Origin: Rhodoferax lacus
GTDB taxonomy: Bacteria; Pseudomonadota; Gammaproteobacteria; Burkholderiales; Burkholderiaceae_C
NCBI RefSeq assembly: GCF_003415675.1
Contig: NZ_QFZK01000006.1
Span: 170,658 to 234,657 of the forward strand
Length of the DNA stretch: 64,000 bases
Direction of reading: 5' to 3'
The notes under the pieces were generated by a model. The model searched no databases. It saw only the letters and a program-made list of their open reading frames with translations, and was not told the origin of the DNA. Shown piece after piece: positions 26,926 to 36,104 of this stretch. Made by a program: the position numbers and the translations under genes. The first letter of the stretch is position 1. The number at the start of each line of letters is the position of its first letter.

Positions 26926-27450
26926 TCAACGGCCGCGCCGTACGCGCAGCAACTCGTCCAGGATCAGACAGGCCGCGCCTATGGAAATCGCGCTGTCGGC
27001 CACGTTAAAGGCCGGGAAGTGGTAGCCGTGGCTGTGGAAGTCCAGAAAGTCCACCACATAGCCATGCACCATGCGGTCCACCACGTTGCCAATGGCTCCG
27101 CCCAGTATGCAGGCCATGGCAAAGGAAAACAGGCGCTGGCCGGGGTGGCTCTTGAGCATCCAGATGATCACACCCGCTGCAACAAGCCCTAGCGCGGTGA
27201 AGAACCAGCGCTGCCAGCCGGAGGAGTCGGCCAGGAATGAAAACGCCGCGCCCCGGTTGTGCGCCCGCACCACGTTGAAGAAGCTGGTGACGTAGGTGCT
27301 GTCGCCCAAGTGGTAGTAGCCCACGATCAGCACCTTGGTGAACTGGTCGACCAACATGATGATGAAGGCCAGGCCCAGCCATTGCAGCATGCCGGAGCTG
27401 CCCGCGCGCTGCAGGCCGATGCCGCCTGATTTTTTGGAGGCGCGGGCCAT
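26926..27450 (-). CDS. lspA: Lipoprotein signal peptidase (signal peptidase II)
   Basis: A 174-residue inner-membrane aspartyl protease with four hydrophobic segments. The two catalytic Asp regions are [17 protein letters not shown] and [11 protein letters not shown], and the family block [16 protein letters not shown] is present. It removes signal peptides from prolipoproteins. The ATG at 27450 has GGGAGG about 7 nt upstream. It lies 55 bp after the ileS stop, the usual ileS-lspA order. Confidence 0.97.
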   Translation of the reverse strand: MARASKKSGGIGLQRAGSSGMLQWLGLAFIIMLVDQFTKVLIVGYYHLGDSTYVTSFFNVVRAHNRGAAFSFLADSSGWQRWFFTALGLVAAGVIIWMLKSHPGQRLFSFAMACILGGAIGNVVDRMVHGYVVDFLDFHSHGYHFPAFNVADSAISIGAACLILDELLRVRRGR

Positions 27451-27505
27451 CAAATGCCTCCCGCCGGGGGCAGCGAATACGCGCAGCGTTGAGCGTGGGG
27501 GCGCA

Positions 27506-30394
27506 TCATGCAAACGCTCGCACTTCACCGGCGCCATAGAGATTGCTGACGCAGCGCCCGCACAGCGTGGGGTGTGCGGCCACGCTGCCCACATCGCTTT
27601 GGTAGTGCCAGCAGCGTTCGCACTTGGTGGCGTCCGAGGGCCTGACCGCAATCGCCAGTTCATCGCCTGCCGCCAGGGTGATACCCGAGGTGATGAACAC
27701 GTATTTCAGGTCCGCGCCCAGGCTGGAGAGCAGGGCGTGGTCGGCAGCAATCACGGTGAGCGTGACCTCGGCCTGCAAGGAGGCACCCACCTGACCGGCC
27801 GCACGCAGGACTTCGATGTCCTTGTTCACGGCTTCGCGCAGCTCGCGCACGCGTGCCCACTTGGCCAGCAGCGCCTCATCCGCGGGCACCAGTGGCAAGT
27901 AGGTTTCCAGGAAGATGGTCTGGGCTTTGGCCACCTTGCCGGCCTCACCCAGCACGGCCCAGGCCTCTTCGGCGGTGAAGCTCAGGAAGGGCGCCATCCA
28001 GCGCAGCATGGCCTGGGTGATCTGCCACAGCGCGGTCTGGGCCGAGCGGCGGGCCAACGACTTCGTGGCCGTGGTGTAGAGCCGGTCCTTCAGGATGTCC
28101 AGGTAAAACGCGCCCAGGTCCTCGCTGCAATACACCTGCAGCTTGGAGACCACGGGGTGGAACTCGTAGACGTTGTAGTGCTTGAGGATGTCTTCCTGCA
28201 GGGCTGCCAGACGGCTCAGCGCATAGCGGTCGATCTCCAGCATCTGCTCGGGCGCCACGGTATCGGTGCTTGGGTCGAAGTCGCTGACGTTGGCCAACAG
28301 GAACTTGAGCGTGTTGCGCACGCGGCGATAGGTGTCCACCACGCGGGCCAGGATCTTGTCGTCGATGTTGAGGTCGCCCGAGTAGTCGGTGGAGGCCACC
28401 CACAGGCGCACAATTTCGGCGCCCATCTTGTCGGTCACGGTTTGCGGTTCGATGGTGTTGCCCAGCGACTTGCTCATCTTGCGGCCTGCGCCGTCGGTGG
28501 CAAAGCCGTGGGTCAGCAGGCCCCGGTAGGGCGCGCGGTCAAACAGGGCGCAGCCCAGCAAGAGGGAGCTGTGGAACCAGCCGCGGTGCTGGTCATGGCC
28601 TTCCAGGTACAGGTCGGCCTCAGGGCCTTCTGCGTGGAAGGGCGCTCGGCCATAGGCGTTCTTGTGGCTGCCGCGCAGCACATGCCAGAAGGTGGAGCCG
28701 CTATCGAACCAGACTTCCAGAATGTCGGTGCTCTTGGTGTAGAGGGGGGCGTCTGCCGCACCCAGAATTTCTTCGGTGGTCACGCGGCTCCAGGCTTCGA
28801 TGCCGCCTTGTTCCACGATGCTTGCTGCCTGGTCCAGGATCTCCATGGTGCGCGGGTGCAGCTCGCCGGAATCCTTGTGCAGGAAGAAAGGCACAGGCAC
28901 GCCCCAGCTGCGCTGGCGGCTGATGCACCAGTCGGGCCGGTTGGCAATCATGTCGCGCAGACGGCTCTTGCCGTTTTCGGGGTAGAACTGCGTGTTTTCG
29001 ATGGCATCCAGCGCGAGTTGGCGCAGGGTCTTGGGCGCCTTGTCCTGGGTGAACACGCCCTCGCCCTCGTCCATGCGGATGAACCACTGGGCCGCAGCCC
29101 GGTAGATCACCGGAGTCTTGTGGCGCCAGCAGTGCGGGTAGCTGTGGGTGATGGGGCTGGTGGCCATCAGGCGGTCACTTTGGGCGAGCACCTCGATGAC
29201 GCGGGCGCAGGCCTTCCAGATGTGCTGGCCACCAAACAGCGGCAGCTCGGCCGCATAGGCGCCATTGCCCTGCACGGGGTTCAGGATCTCGTCGTACTTC
29301 ATGCCGTGGGCCACGCAGCTGTTGAAGTCATCCACGCCGTAGGCAGGCGCGGAGTGCACGATGCCGGTGCCGTCGCTGTCGCTGACGTAGTCGGCCAGGT
29401 ACAAGGGGGACAGGCGCTTGTAGCTGTATTCACTGTTGCCGCTATCTGTGTCGTACAGGGGATGGCGGAACACCAGGCCGCGCAGGGCTTCGCCCCGGGC
29501 GGTGGCGATCACACTGCCTTCGAGCTGGTAGCGCTCCAGGGCCTTGTCTACCAGCGCAGCACCCAGCAGCAGCACGCCGCGGGGCGTGTCCACCAGGGCG
29601 TAGTCCAGCTCGGGGTTGGCGTTGAGCGCCTGGTTGGCGGGGATGGTCCAGGCGGTGGTGGTCCAGATCACGGCGAAGGCTTTTTTGCTTCCTTCGCCGG
29701 GCAATCCGGACAGGCCAAAAGCTTTTGCCAGAGCGGCCGTGTCATTCGACTCAAACGCCACATCCAGCGTGTCGCTCTTCTTGTCCGCGTATTCGATCTC
29801 GAATTCGGCGAGCGATGAGCCGCAGTCAAAGCACCAGTACACGGGTTTCAGTCCACGGTACACAAAGCCGCGCTCGATCACACGCTTGAAGGCGCGGATC
29901 TGGCCGCCTTCGTTGGCCGGATCCATGGTGCGGTAGGGGCGGTCCCAGTCGCCCAGAACGCCCAGGCGTTTGAAGTCCTCGCGCTGCTGGTTGATCTGCT
30001 CGGTGGCGTAGGCGCGGCTCTTGGCCTGCATGTCATCGCGGCTCAGGTTGCGGCCGTGCAGCTTCTCGATGGCGTTCTCGATGGGCAGCCCATGGCAGTC
30101 CCAACCGGGGATGTATTGCGCATCAAACCCTGCGAGCTGCTTGGACTTGACGATCATGTCTTTGAGCACCTTGTTCAGCGCGTGGCCGATGTGCAGTTTG
30201 CCGTTGGCGTAGGGCGGGCCGTCGTGCAGCACAAACAGGGGCGCGCCCAAGCGGGCGTCGCGCAGCTGCTTGTAGGTGCCTTGCTCGCTCCAGGCTTTGG
30301 CCCAGGCGGGTTCGCGCTTGGGCAGGTCGCCGCGCATGGGGAAGGCGGTGTCGGGCAGGTTCAGGGTGCTGCGGTAGTCAACTTTTTCGGACAT
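27506..30394 (-). CDS. ileS: Isoleucyl-tRNA synthetase
   Basis: A 962-residue class I synthetase that charges and proofreads tRNA-Ile. HIGH is at residues 68-71 ([11 protein letters not shown]) and KMSKS near residue 642 ([10 protein letters not shown]). The CP1 editing part sits between them. The C-terminal zinc site is CERCWHYQ and CGRCVSN. The chosen start at 30394 gives the usual MSEK-type N-terminus. The gene is followed by lspA and preceded by ribF on the same strand, the order ribF-ileS-lspA seen in many proteobacteria. Confidence 0.98.
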   Translation of the reverse strand: MSEKVDYRSTLNLPDTAFPMRGDLPKREPAWAKAWSEQGTYKQLRDARLGAPLFVLHDGPPYANGKLHIGHALNKVLKDMIVKSKQLAGFDAQYIPGWDCHGLPIENAIEKLHGRNLSRDDMQAKSRAYATEQINQQREDFKRLGVLGDWDRPYRTMDPANEGGQIRAFKRVIERGFVYRGLKPVYWCFDCGSSLAEFEIEYADKKSDTLDVAFESNDTAALAKAFGLSGLPGEGSKKAFAVIWTTTAWTIPANQALNANPELDYALVDTPRGVLLLGAALVDKALERYQLEGSVIATARGEALRGLVFRHPLYDTDSGNSEYSYKRLSPLYLADYVSDSDGTGIVHSAPAYGVDDFNSCVAHGMKYDEILNPVQGNGAYAAELPLFGGQHIWKACARVIEVLAQSDRLMATSPITHSYPHCWRHKTPVIYRAAAQWFIRMDEGEGVFTQDKAPKTLRQLALDAIENTQFYPENGKSRLRDMIANRPDWCISRQRSWGVPVPFFLHKDSGELHPRTMEILDQAASIVEQGGIEAWSRVTTEEILGAADAPLYTKSTDILEVWFDSGSTFWHVLRGSHKNAYGRAPFHAEGPEADLYLEGHDQHRGWFHSSLLLGCALFDRAPYRGLLTHGFATDGAGRKMSKSLGNTIEPQTVTDKMGAEIVRLWVASTDYSGDLNIDDKILARVVDTYRRVRNTLKFLLANVSDFDPSTDTVAPEQMLEIDRYALSRLAALQEDILKHYNVYEFHPVVSKLQVYCSEDLGAFYLDILKDRLYTTATKSLARRSAQTALWQITQAMLRWMAPFLSFTAEEAWAVLGEAGKVAKAQTIFLETYLPLVPADEALLAKWARVRELREAVNKDIEVLRAAGQVGASLQAEVTLTVIAADHALLSSLGADLKYVFITSGITLAAGDELAIAVRPSDATKCERCWHYQSDVGSVAAHPTLCGRCVSNLYGAGEVRAFA

Positions 30395-30511
30395 GGCGAA
30401 ATCTCGGGTTTTTGGGGCGCTGGGCTTAACGGGTGGATGGCAGTGCGAATGCAGGACTGCCACCGGTAGGGGGTTCAGGAGACGCGGGGCCAGGTGCGTC
30501 CGGGGGCCCCG

Positions 30512-31486
30512 TCAAATTCGGCTGGCAAGCCAGGCACGTGCGTCGTCACAGTCGCGGCGTATGCCTTGGGTCAAGGCGTCCAGACCATCGTATTTCAACT
30601 CGTCGTGCAGTTTGTGCAAAAGTTCCACCCGGATGATTTTACCGTAGGCCCCCTCGGCCCCCAGGGCCTCGGGCCAGTCCAGGCAATGCGTCTCCAGCAG
30701 CACGCGCCCACCATTCACGTCATTGGGGTCAATCGAGGGGCGCACGCCCAGGTTGGCCACGCCACGCAGAGGCGCGTCCGACAGGCCGTGCACCAGCACC
30801 ACAAAGATGCCGCTGGCGGCGGGCTTCCAGTGCGCAAAGCGCAGGTTCAATGTCTTGAAGCCCAGCGTGCGGCCCAGCTTGCGCCCGTGCACCACGTGGC
30901 CGGAGATGCAGTAGGGGCGGCCCAGCAGGCGCGCTGCATCCTGCATGCGGCCCTCTCCCAGAGCCTGGCGCACAGCCGAGCTGGAGACGCGCAGGCGGTG
31001 CACCTCATAGGAGTTCATGCGCGCCACATCGAAGCCGTAGCTCTCGCCCAGCGTGTCCAGCGTGGCGTAGTCGCCCGCGCGCTTGGCACCAAAGCGGAAG
31101 TCGTCGCCCACCAGGATGTAGCGCGTGCCCAGGCCACGGATCAGCACGTCCTGCACAAAAGCCTCGGGCGACAGGCCCGCCAGCCGCGCATCGAAGGGCA
31201 GCACGATGGTCTGGTCCACACCGCAATTGCCCAGGTCCACCAGCTTGTCGCGCAAGGTGCCTACGCGTGCGGGCGCCAGGTCGGGCTTGTTCTGAACCGC
31301 CGCGAAGAAATCGCGTGGATGGGGCTCGAAGGTCAGCACGCAACTGGGCACGCCGCGCTGGGCTGCCTCGCCGCGCAGTAGGGAGAGCATGGCCTGGTGG
31401 CCCCGGTGTACGCCGTCAAAGTTGCCAACCGTCAGGGCGCAGGCCCGGGCCACGCCGGGGTGCTTGAAGCCGCGAAAAACCTTCAT
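30512..31486 (-). CDS. ribF: Bifunctional riboflavin kinase / FAD synthetase
   Basis: A 324-residue enzyme making FMN and FAD. The N-terminal nucleotidyl-transferase part has TVGNFDGVHRGHQAML and LVGDDFRFGAKRAGD. The C-terminal kinase part has VVHGRKLGRTLGFKTLNLRF and HCLDWPEALGAEGAYGKIIRVELLHKLHDE. The start at 31486 opens the usual N-terminus; a much longer upstream frame is not conserved in character. The 174-bp region upstream, shared with the HNH gene, shows no FMN riboswitch. Confidence 0.96.
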   Translation of the reverse strand: MKVFRGFKHPGVARACALTVGNFDGVHRGHQAMLSLLRGEAAQRGVPSCVLTFEPHPRDFFAAVQNKPDLAPARVGTLRDKLVDLGNCGVDQTIVLPFDARLAGLSPEAFVQDVLIRGLGTRYILVGDDFRFGAKRAGDYATLDTLGESYGFDVARMNSYEVHRLRVSSSAVRQALGEGRMQDAARLLGRPYCISGHVVHGRKLGRTLGFKTLNLRFAHWKPAASGIFVVLVHGLSDAPLRGVANLGVRPSIDPNDVNGGRVLLETHCLDWPEALGAEGAYGKIIRVELLHKLHDELKYDGLDALTQGIRRDCDDARAWLASRI

Positions 31487-31582
31487 GGAGTCGTTATCTT
31501 TTTGATAGCAGGCAGCGCCCTTGGGCACGGCCTGTGAAGCGAAGTTGTCATGGAAACCCTGTATATTGTCGCTTAGCGCAGC

Positions 31583-31599
31583 CTCAAGCCGGTCTTGAG
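31583..31599. other. Perfect short hairpin between ribF and the HNH gene
   Basis: CTCAAG (31583-31588) and CTTGAG (31594-31599) pair around the loop CCGGT in the divergent intergenic region. It has no T-run and could act as an operator or an RNA stem; no function is shown. Confidence 0.4.
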
Positions 31600-31660
31600 A
31601 GGGGCGCACCTGACATTTGCAGTCCGTATTGGTGGTTTTAACCGTTGATGGAGGTCTTGA

Positions 31661-32218
31661 GTGAAAGTCTTGAAGTTGTCGGCCCAGGGGCTTCCGCAGT
31701 CCTGGATTACGCTGGAACAGGCGGTGATCCACTATGCTGCAAACGAGGTGCGCTGGGAGTCGGGTGCCGAAGTGGCCGTGTTCCATGGCGGGCACAACGC
31801 GCGCACCGGGCAGCAGTCCATCATCCGCGTCAACAGCATCATCGGCACGCGCGGTGTGCCCAACATCAACCCCTTCAACCTGCGCCCGGGCCTCACCAAC
31901 GGCAAGCTGTTCATCCGCGACCGCAACGTCTGCGCCTACTGCGGTGGCCATTTCCACGAGACCGACCTGACGCGCGAGCACATCATTCCCTTTGCCCAGA
32001 AAGGCATAGACACCTGGATGAATGTGGTCACGGCCTGCCGCCCCTGCAACCACCGCAAGAGCAGCCGCACGCCCGAGCAGGCCAACATGCCGCTGCTCTA
32101 CACGCCCTATGTGCCCAGCCTGTGGGAAGACTTTATTTTGCGGAACCGCCGCATCCTGGCCGACCAGATGGAGTTCCTGATGGCGCATGTGCCACGGTCT
32201 TCGCGGCTGCTGGTTTAG
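31661..32218 (+). CDS. HNH endonuclease family protein
   Basis: A 185-residue protein. The zinc site is CAYC in VCAYCGGHF and a second CxxC in TACRPCNHRK; the HNH core is LTREHIIPFAQKGIDTWMNVVTACRPCN. The start is GTG at 31661, preceded by GGAGG at a good distance. HNH proteins of this compact type are common housekeeping genes in Comamonadaceae. Its exact substrate is unknown. It reads away from ribF. Confidence 0.9.
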   Translation: MKVLKLSAQGLPQSWITLEQAVIHYAANEVRWESGAEVAVFHGGHNARTGQQSIIRVNSIIGTRGVPNINPFNLRPGLTNGKLFIRDRNVCAYCGGHFHETDLTREHIIPFAQKGIDTWMNVVTACRPCNHRKSSRTPEQANMPLLYTPYVPSLWEDFILRNRRILADQMEFLMAHVPRSSRLLV

Positions 32219-32327
32219 CGGCCACAGGTCTCTTCATCGTCGCGGCGCTTGGACCGCGCACCGGCCCCAAGTGGCCGGTTTTTTCAGTCGACAGGGAGTG
32301 CATCCATTTGCTGGAGTTCACTCACCC

Positions 32328-33230
32328 ATGTCCACCGCTGATTCAACTGCTTTTGATCCCCTGATGCTTGGCCGCCGTGCACTGCTGCACGCCGGTCTGG
32401 TACTGCCTTTTGCCACGGTGTTACCACGGCCGCAAGCTCATGCAGCCACTGCCACATCGAGTGTGGATGCCATGCTGGCCACGCCCTGGCAAGCCCGCCT
32501 CCACCCCGCCGACTACCTGGTGAGCGAAAAGCTCGATGGTGTGCGGGCCTTGTGGGACGGCAGCACGCTGCGCTTTCGCAGCGGCAGGCCCATTGCCGCA
32601 CCCGCCTGGTTTCTGGCGTCCTTGCCTGCCATCTCGCTCGATGGTGAACTGTGGGCGGGGTGGCGCAGCTTTGATGCGTTGTCCGGCGCTGTGCGCAAGG
32701 ACGTACCGGTGGACGCCGAATGGCGCACCCTGCGTTACATGGTGTTTGACTTGCCGCATGACCGCCGCCCGTTTGCCCAGCGCGCCTCGTACCTTGCCGA
32801 CCTGTTGGCCGCAACAGCCCAACCCTGGCTGCAGGCCGTGGCCCAAACCACTGTGCCCGATGCCGCAGCACTCCAAGCACGTTTGAAGAAAGTGGTTGCA
32901 GGAGGCGGCGAAGGCCTGGTGCTGCACCGCGCCGACGCCTTGTGGATGCCAGGGCGCAGCGAGGCCCTGCGCAAGCTGAAAGTCCAGTCTGACGAGGAGG
33001 GCACAGTGCTGGCTCACGTGGCAGGCCGCGGCAAATACCAAGGCCGCATGGGCGCGCTGCTGCTGCAAACCCCGGACGGCCAACGCTTCGCGCTCGGCAC
33101 CGGCTTCAGTGATGCCGACCGCGCCAACCCGCCTGCGGTGGGTTCGGTGGTGACCTACCGTTACCGGGACAGGACGGTTACAGGGCTGCCCAAGTTCGCG
33201 AGCTTTTTGCGGGTGAGGGCGGCGGAATAG
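32328..33230 (+). CDS. Periplasmic ATP-dependent DNA ligase (LigE-like)
   Basis: A 300-residue ligase. The N-terminus has an RR-containing hydrophobic leader (GRRALLHAGLVLPFATVL) ending near AHA, so export is likely, possibly by Tat. The adenylation motif is SEKLDGVRALWDG with Lys68. Motif III (SLDGELW), motif IV (GGGEGLVLHR) and motif V (LRKLKVQ) follow, and then an OB-fold (YQGRMGALLLQTPDGQRFALG). Exported minimal ligases of this kind are linked in some bacteria to DNA uptake or extracellular DNA. It follows the HNH gene by 109 bp on the same strand. Confidence 0.9.
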   Translation: MSTADSTAFDPLMLGRRALLHAGLVLPFATVLPRPQAHAATATSSVDAMLATPWQARLHPADYLVSEKLDGVRALWDGSTLRFRSGRPIAAPAWFLASLPAISLDGELWAGWRSFDALSGAVRKDVPVDAEWRTLRYMVFDLPHDRRPFAQRASYLADLLAATAQPWLQAVAQTTVPDAAALQARLKKVVAGGGEGLVLHRADALWMPGRSEALRKLKVQSDEEGTVLAHVAGRGKYQGRMGALLLQTPDGQRFALGTGFSDADRANPPAVGSVVTYRYRDRTVTGLPKFASFLRVRAAE

Positions 33231-33255
33231 GCCAGTCCCCGTGGGTCTGCTTGTG

Positions 33256-33591
33256 TCAGCCCGTAATTTCGATGGAAGGTGCCTTGTCGTCCACCAATGC
33301 GGCGTGGATGGCATCCGCGTTGTCCAAGAGCACCTTCAAGGTAGCTGCGCGGCTTTGGTTGCGGGTCTTGAGCCAAATGACCTGCGGCGGCTAGCCCCAG
33401 ACCAAGGTCAGTTCCTGAAAATCCGAGTCACGGGTGACGATGGTGTAGCCCTGATCTTTAGCCAGTTGCCAAATGCTGGCATCGTCCGCCGACTCTATAC
33501 CCAGCAAAGTAACTTGGCTGGACTCCGGGTGGGCGTGTTGCAAAAAAGGAACCAGCCTGCGTGACAGGTTTTCGTCCAGCAACAGCTTCAT
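33256..33591 (-). pseudogene. DUF5615 PIN-like toxin interrupted by an in-frame stop
   Basis: A DUF5615-type sequence starts at ATG 33591 (MKLLLDENLSRRLV) and reads TRDSDFQELTLVWG to a TAG at 33391-33393. The same frame then continues PPQVIWLKTRNQSRAATLKVLL and on to a TGA at 33256-33258. That continuation is the normal C-terminal part of the family (a PPKVIWL-like block). The gene is therefore 112 codons with a premature stop at codon 67. The N-terminal acidic PIN residues are intact. The start overlaps the stop of the DUF433 gene (ATGA). The toxin is probably inactive unless the TAG is read through; a sequencing error is also possible. Confidence 0.85.
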
Positions 33592-33806
33592 TGCAGTTTG
33601 AGCGATGCAATGGAATGTTCCCGATTGGCTGCATAGGCCAAAACTGCCAATATGTCCTCTTCCACCAGTTCGGGAAAGTCTTCCAGTATTTCCTTGTGTG
33701 TCATGCCGTCGGACAACATGGTGAGCACGTCGTAGACGGTGATGCGCAGCCCCCGCACGCAAGGGCGTCCACCTCGTTTACCTGGCTCCAAGGTAATTCG
33801 GCTCAT
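33588..33806 (-). CDS. DUF433 family antitoxin
   Basis: A 72-residue protein with the family core RGGRPCVRGLRITVYDVLTMLSDGMTHKEILEDFPELVEEDILAVLAYAA, an MerR-like/HTH region of VapB-like antitoxins. It precedes and overlaps a DUF5615 toxin gene by 4 bp, the standard DUF433-DUF5615 arrangement. The antitoxin reads intact while the toxin carries a premature stop. Confidence 0.92.
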   Translation of the reverse strand: MSRITLEPGKRGGRPCVRGLRITVYDVLTMLSDGMTHKEILEDFPELVEEDILAVLAYAANREHSIASLKLQ

Positions 33807-33863
33807 GTCGCATCCTTTGCTGGTCACTGGGTTGAAAGAGCATTCTAGGCAAAGCCGCCCGCC

Positions 33864-34475
33864 ATGACAAAATCCCCGCACATGAAAAACATTGTCATCC
33901 TGATTTCCGGCGGCGGCTCCAATATGGCGGCTGTGGTGCGCACGGCCGAGCGCGAACACTGGGCCAAGCGCTACGGTGCCAAGGTGGCGCTGGTGATCAG
34001 CAACAAGGCGGATGCGAAGGGTCTGGACTTTGCCCGCGCCCAAGGTATTGCCACCGAGGTCCTGGACCACAAGTCCTACCCCAGTCGCGAAGCCTTTGAT
34101 GCCGCGCTGGGCGATTTGATTGCACGCTACGACACGCCAGAGCAGCCCGCCTTGGTGGTACTGGCGGGCTTCATGCGCATCCTCACCCCTGCCTTTGTGG
34201 AGCGCTTTGCCGGACGGCTGACGAATATCCATCCCTCGCTGCTGCCAGCCTTCACCGGGCTGCACACGCACCAGCGCGCCATCGATGCGGGCGTCCAGTT
34301 TGCCGGTGCCACCGTGCACCTGGTGACGGCCGAACTGGACCATGGGCCCATCCTGGAACAGGCGGTGGTGCCTGTGCTGCCAGACGACACTGCGGACACA
34401 TTGGCGGCGCGCGTGCTCACGCAGGAGCACCTGATTTATCCGCGGGCGCTTGCGCGCTTGCTAGAGGGGCACTGA
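33864..34475 (+). CDS. purN: Phosphoribosylglycinamide formyltransferase
   Basis: A 203-residue enzyme (197 from the second Met at 33882). Motifs: VILISGGGSNMAAV, VVLAGFMRIL, NIHPSLLPAFTGLHTHQRAI with catalytic Asn and His, and LDHGPILEQAVVPV with the catalytic Asp. It formylates GAR in purine synthesis. Neither start has a strong ribosome site. The second is nearer the family N-terminus. Its 3' end overlaps the convergent DUF1653 gene by 15 bp. Confidence 0.96.
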   Translation: MTKSPHMKNIVILISGGGSNMAAVVRTAEREHWAKRYGAKVALVISNKADAKGLDFARAQGIATEVLDHKSYPSREAFDAALGDLIARYDTPEQPALVVLAGFMRILTPAFVERFAGRLTNIHPSLLPAFTGLHTHQRAIDAGVQFAGATVHLVTAELDHGPILEQAVVPVLPDDTADTLAARVLTQEHLIYPRALARLLEGH

Positions 34476-34715
34476 GCCTTCGGCCACCTTGGCAAAGCGC
34501 GGCTGGCGCACGCCCTGGAATTCGATCTCTTCCAAAAACATCGCGGCCGGGCGCACCCACAGGCCGTGTTCGCCGTACAGCGCCCGGTACAGGGTCAGGG
34601 GTTCCAGCGTCTCGCTATGGCGCACGGTGTCAATGACCTGGTAGAGATTGCCCTTGTAATGCCGGTACAAACCAGGCGGTGTGATGATCAGTGTGGGGAG
34701 GTTTTCTATGGTCAT
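34461..34715 (-). CDS. DUF1653 family protein
   Basis: An 84-residue protein with the family pattern GLYRHYKGNLYQVIDTVRHSETLEPLTLYRALYGEHGLWVRP and a C-terminal QPRFAKVAE. Function unknown; the fold is small and beta-rich. The start at 34715 is 16 bp from the divergent RsmB-like gene, so the two probably share a promoter region. Confidence 0.88.
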   Translation of the reverse strand: MTIENLPTLIITPPGLYRHYKGNLYQVIDTVRHSETLEPLTLYRALYGEHGLWVRPAAMFLEEIEFQGVRQPRFAKVAEGSVPL

Positions 34716-34731
34716 GGGACAATGGAGGGCT

Positions 34732-36003
34732 ATGCACCCAAAAGCTTTGTTGGACGCCTGCGCCGAATTGGTCAGGCTCACTCTTAAATTCGACCATCCG
34801 GCTGACGCCATTGTGGCCCGTTTCTTCCGCGACAACCGCGGCCTGGGGCCGCGCGAGCGGGCCACCATGGCCGAGACGGTGTACACCGTGCTGCGCAAAA
34901 AGCAGCTCTTTGACCACCTGGCTCCCTCGGGCAGCGGCCCCAAGGAGCGGCGTCTGGCCATCCTGGGCTTTTACGGCCCTGGTGATTTTCTGCGCAGTGC
35001 GCTCACCGACCAGGAAGTGCGCTGGCTCGATGCCTGTGAAAAAGTAGACCCGGCTGACCTGATGGAGCGCCACCGCCACAACCTGCCCGAGTGGCTGGTG
35101 CAGCCCCTCAAGGAACAGGTGGGTGCGGGCTTCTGGCCGCTGGTGGAGAGTCTGAATAAAGGTGCGGGGCTGGACCTGCGCGTGAACGACTTCAAGGCCA
35201 AGCGTTCCGACATCCAGAAAGAACTGGCTCAGGCCGGCATAAAGGCCGTGCCCACGCCGTACTCGCCCTGGGGTCTGCGCATTGCTGGCCGCCCGGCCCT
35301 GAACAAGATGGAAGCCTTTACCCGCGGCGACTTTGAGGTGCAGGACGAAGGCTCCCAACTGCTGGCCATGCTGGTGGATGCCAAGCGCAGCGAGATGGTG
35401 GTGGACTTTTGCGCTGGAGCTGGCGGCAAGACCCTGGCCCTGGGTGCGGCCATGCGCAGCACCGGGCGCCTGTACGCCTTTGACACGTCGGCACACCGCC
35501 TGGATTCCTTCAAGCCGCGCCAGGCCCGCAGTGGCCTGTCCAACGTGCACCCTGCGGCCATCGCGCATGAGCGCGACGAGCGCGTCAAGCGCCTGTCGGG
35601 CAAGATCGACCGCGTGCTGGTGGATGCACCGTGCACCGGCATGGGCACACTGCGCCGCAACCCCGACCTGAAATGGCGCCAGAACCTGCAGACCGTGGAA
35701 GAAATGGCAGTGAAGCAAGCAGCCATTCTGCAAAGTGCTGCGCGCCTGCTCAAAAGCGGCGGGCGCCTGGTGTACGCCACCTGCAGCGTGTTGCCCCAAG
35801 AGAACGAAGCCATTGCCGAAGCCTTTAGCGCGGCCAATCCGGACTTTGTGCCGATGTCTGTGGGAGAAGTGCTGACCGGCCTGAAGGTGAGCGATGCGGC
35901 CAAGCTGTGCAGCGGCGGTGAGGACGGCCAGTTGTATTTGCGCTTGTGGCCTCATCTACATGAGACAGACGGCTTTTTTGCTGCCGTCTGGCAAAGGAAA
36001 TAG
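34732..36003 (+). CDS. RsmB/NSUN-family RNA cytosine-C5 methyltransferase
   Basis: A 423-residue S-adenosylmethionine-dependent enzyme. The N-terminal part is NusB-like (LLDACAELVRLTLKF, ADAIVARFFRDNRGLG). SAM binding is VVDFCAGAGGKTLALG. Catalytic Cys motifs are DAPCTGMGTLRRNPDLKW and YATCSVLPQENE. It likely modifies 16S rRNA, as RsmB does, although the N-terminal part differs from the E. coli protein. GGAGGGC lies just before ATG 34732. Confidence 0.92.
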   Translation: MHPKALLDACAELVRLTLKFDHPADAIVARFFRDNRGLGPRERATMAETVYTVLRKKQLFDHLAPSGSGPKERRLAILGFYGPGDFLRSALTDQEVRWLDACEKVDPADLMERHRHNLPEWLVQPLKEQVGAGFWPLVESLNKGAGLDLRVNDFKAKRSDIQKELAQAGIKAVPTPYSPWGLRIAGRPALNKMEAFTRGDFEVQDEGSQLLAMLVDAKRSEMVVDFCAGAGGKTLALGAAMRSTGRLYAFDTSAHRLDSFKPRQARSGLSNVHPAAIAHERDERVKRLSGKIDRVLVDAPCTGMGTLRRNPDLKWRQNLQTVEEMAVKQAAILQSAARLLKSGGRLVYATCSVLPQENEAIAEAFSAANPDFVPMSVGEVLTGLKVSDAAKLCSGGEDGQLYLRLWPHLHETDGFFAAVWQRK

Positions 36004-36104
36004 GGCAGGGAAAACGCTGCTTGCCAGCAGCCCCTTGCCACTTAAAATAGCACTCTGCATCGTTGGTTTGAGGCGAGCGCCCCAAGCACATTATTTTTAT
36101 ATAA

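Noticed and set aside
31487..31660. FMN riboswitch before ribF.
   Set aside because: None of the conserved FMN-aptamer blocks is visible; only a short perfect hairpin is present.
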